NCBI RefSeq assembly: GCF_022808775.1
Contig: NZ_JAKZLA010000002.1
Span: 372,001 to 436,000 of the forward strand
Length of the DNA: 64,000 nucleotides
From: Geothrix terrae
GTDB taxonomy: Bacteria; Acidobacteriota; Holophagae; Holophagales; Holophagaceae
Direction: 5' to 3'
This document shows, piece after piece, positions 63,207 to 64,000 of this stretch. Under the pieces are notes generated by a model. That model was not told the origin of the DNA. It was given only the letters and a program-made list of their open reading frames with translations, and searched no databases. Each line of letters begins with the position of its first letter. Positions within the stretch are counted from its first letter, which is position 1. Position numbers and translations under genes: made by a program.

Positions 63207-64000
63207 CTAGCGGGAGGCCCGCTTGTACATCCGGCTGTAGTACTCGTCGAGCATGCGCTCGACGCCGAAGGCATCACGGGTGCTCCGGATCGAGGCGGCC
63301 ATCATGTCCACCCAGGCGTCGTGGCGATCGTAGTAGGTGAGCAGAACTTCGTCGGACAGCACCTTCTTGAAGGCCTTGAAGTCGTGCTTGTCCAGCACCG
63401 CCTCATCCTCGCTCTCGAACCCGTCGCCGAACTGCCAGCCGTTCACGCCGTGTTCGCACGCCTCGGGCCACCAGCCATCCAGGATCGACAGGTTCAGGAC
63501 GCCGTTCATGGCGGCCTTCATGCCGGAGGTGCCAGAGGCCTCCTTGGGCCGCCGCGGGTTGTTCAGCCACACGTCGGAGCCGCGGGTGAGCATGCGGCCG
63601 ATCTCCATGTCGTAGTTCTCGAGGAACACCACGCTCTCGGGGTACCGCTTCGTCATCTCCAGGATGTTCTCGACGATCTTCTTGCCGTTGTCATCCAGGG
63701 GGTGGGCCTTGCCGGAGAAGACGATCTGGAGCCGGCCGCTCTTGAGCAGGGGCTCGATGAACTTGCGGTCGGTGAAGATGAAGTTGGAGCGCTTGTAGGG
63801 CGCGGCGCGGCGCGAAAACCCGATGAGCAGCTTGTCTGCGTCGAGCTTCACGCCCGTGCGGGTCTCCACGAAGGCGATGAGCTTCTTCTTGTTGTCCAGG
63901 TGCGCCTTCCAGAGCGCATCCTTGGCCTTCTTCGTGCCGTCGAAGGCCGCGGCCAGGTCGAGCATCCGGGTGTCCACCCAGGTGGGGCGGTGGATGGCGT
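63207..64000 (-). CDS. glgP: Alpha-glucan phosphorylase, C-terminal part (runs off window)
   Basis: At least 264 residues, continuing beyond the window end (frame AIHRPTWVDTRM open at the edge). It carries KLLIGFSRRAAPYKRSNFIF, VFSGKAHPLDDNGKKI and the PLP-binding DVWLNNPRRPKEASGTSGMK, then NGVLNLSILDGWWPEA. These are GT35 alpha-glucan phosphorylase motifs of the shorter (maltodextrin/plant-unlike) group. It releases glucose-1-phosphate from alpha-glucans for Zwf. Its stop is 19 bases from the pullulanase start, so the two likely form one degradation operon. Confidence 0.9.
   Translation of the reverse strand, partial: AIHRPTWVDTRMLDLAAAFDGTKKAKDALWKAHLDNKKKLIAFVETRTGVKLDADKLLIGFSRRAAPYKRSNFIFTDRKFIEPLLKSGRLQIVFSGKAHPLDDNGKKIVENILEMTKRYPESVVFLENYDMEIGRMLTRGSDVWLNNPRRPKEASGTSGMKAAMNGVLNLSILDGWWPEACEHGVNGWQFGDGFESEDEAVLDKHDFKAFKKVLSDEVLLTYYDRHDAWVDMMAASIRSTRDAFGVERMLDEYYSRMYKRASR

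Overview
The window is high-GC, densely packed bacterial chromosome with short intergenic gaps and Shine-Dalgarno-led genes. It has no rRNA and no intact mobile element. The gene mix suggests an Acidobacteriota member of the Holophagae (Geothrix/Holophaga type). That mix includes multihaem nitrite ammonification, an ETF:menaquinone-type Fe-S oxidoreductase, a NifA-like activator beside AmtB/PII and a TorF-type porin, the Entner-Doudoroff pathway, and lipid A/heptose genes of a Gram-negative envelope. The taxonomic call is inferred from content and was not computed.

Layout. 1-7.3 kb: housekeeping genes (methylmalonyl-CoA epimerase, a Cache sensor, DNA polymerase III delta-prime with thymidylate kinase, heptose kinase with a Trm112-like protein). 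7.4-13.4 kb: a nitrogen block with PII, AmtB, a TorF-type porin, a tiny exported protein, a candidate sigma-54 promoter and a NifA-like regulator flanked by paired palindromes, then an exported superoxide dismutase. 13.5-18.2 kb: DAHP synthase behind an apparent aromatic-amino-acid attenuator, a large kelch-repeat protein, and a relic of a second DAHP synthase gene. 18.2-25.9 kb: chemoreceptor, EMO-type oxidoreductase, signal peptidase, membrane protein and small regulators. 26-33.7 kb: hsp20-lon, murA, WYL regulator with DinB, prs and a methyltransferase. 33.7-40.5 kb: lipoproteins, an M48 protease, a second WYL regulator and a truncated ANL-like protein.

40.6-42.7 kb: nrfHA for nitrite ammonification. 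42.9-47 kb: DUF4097 protein, YdcZ-type transporter, FHA-GGDEF cyclase, tRNA-Gln and tRNA-Glu followed by a duplicated tRNA 3' end (att-like scar), and a cytidylate-kinase-like protein. 47.2-52.7 kb: a VanZ-LpxH fusion, engB, ftsE, purU, thiolase. 52.8-64 kb: a carbon block (hexR-pgl-zwf divergent from edd-eda-gap), an exported AGE-family epimerase, a pullulanase-like lipoprotein and the C-terminal part of alpha-glucan phosphorylase. These would feed alpha-glucan carbon into the Entner-Doudoroff route under HexR control.

The most interesting unlisted structures are two control regions. One is the attenuator with a Tyr-Tyr-Trp-Phe leader peptide in front of aroF. The other is a set of four related palindromes in two pairs, each pair with 30 bp between centres, on both sides of the NifA-like gene. 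One pair overlaps that gene's own probable promoter. The other lies about 130 bp upstream of a sigma-54 promoter for the porin-amtB-PII operon.
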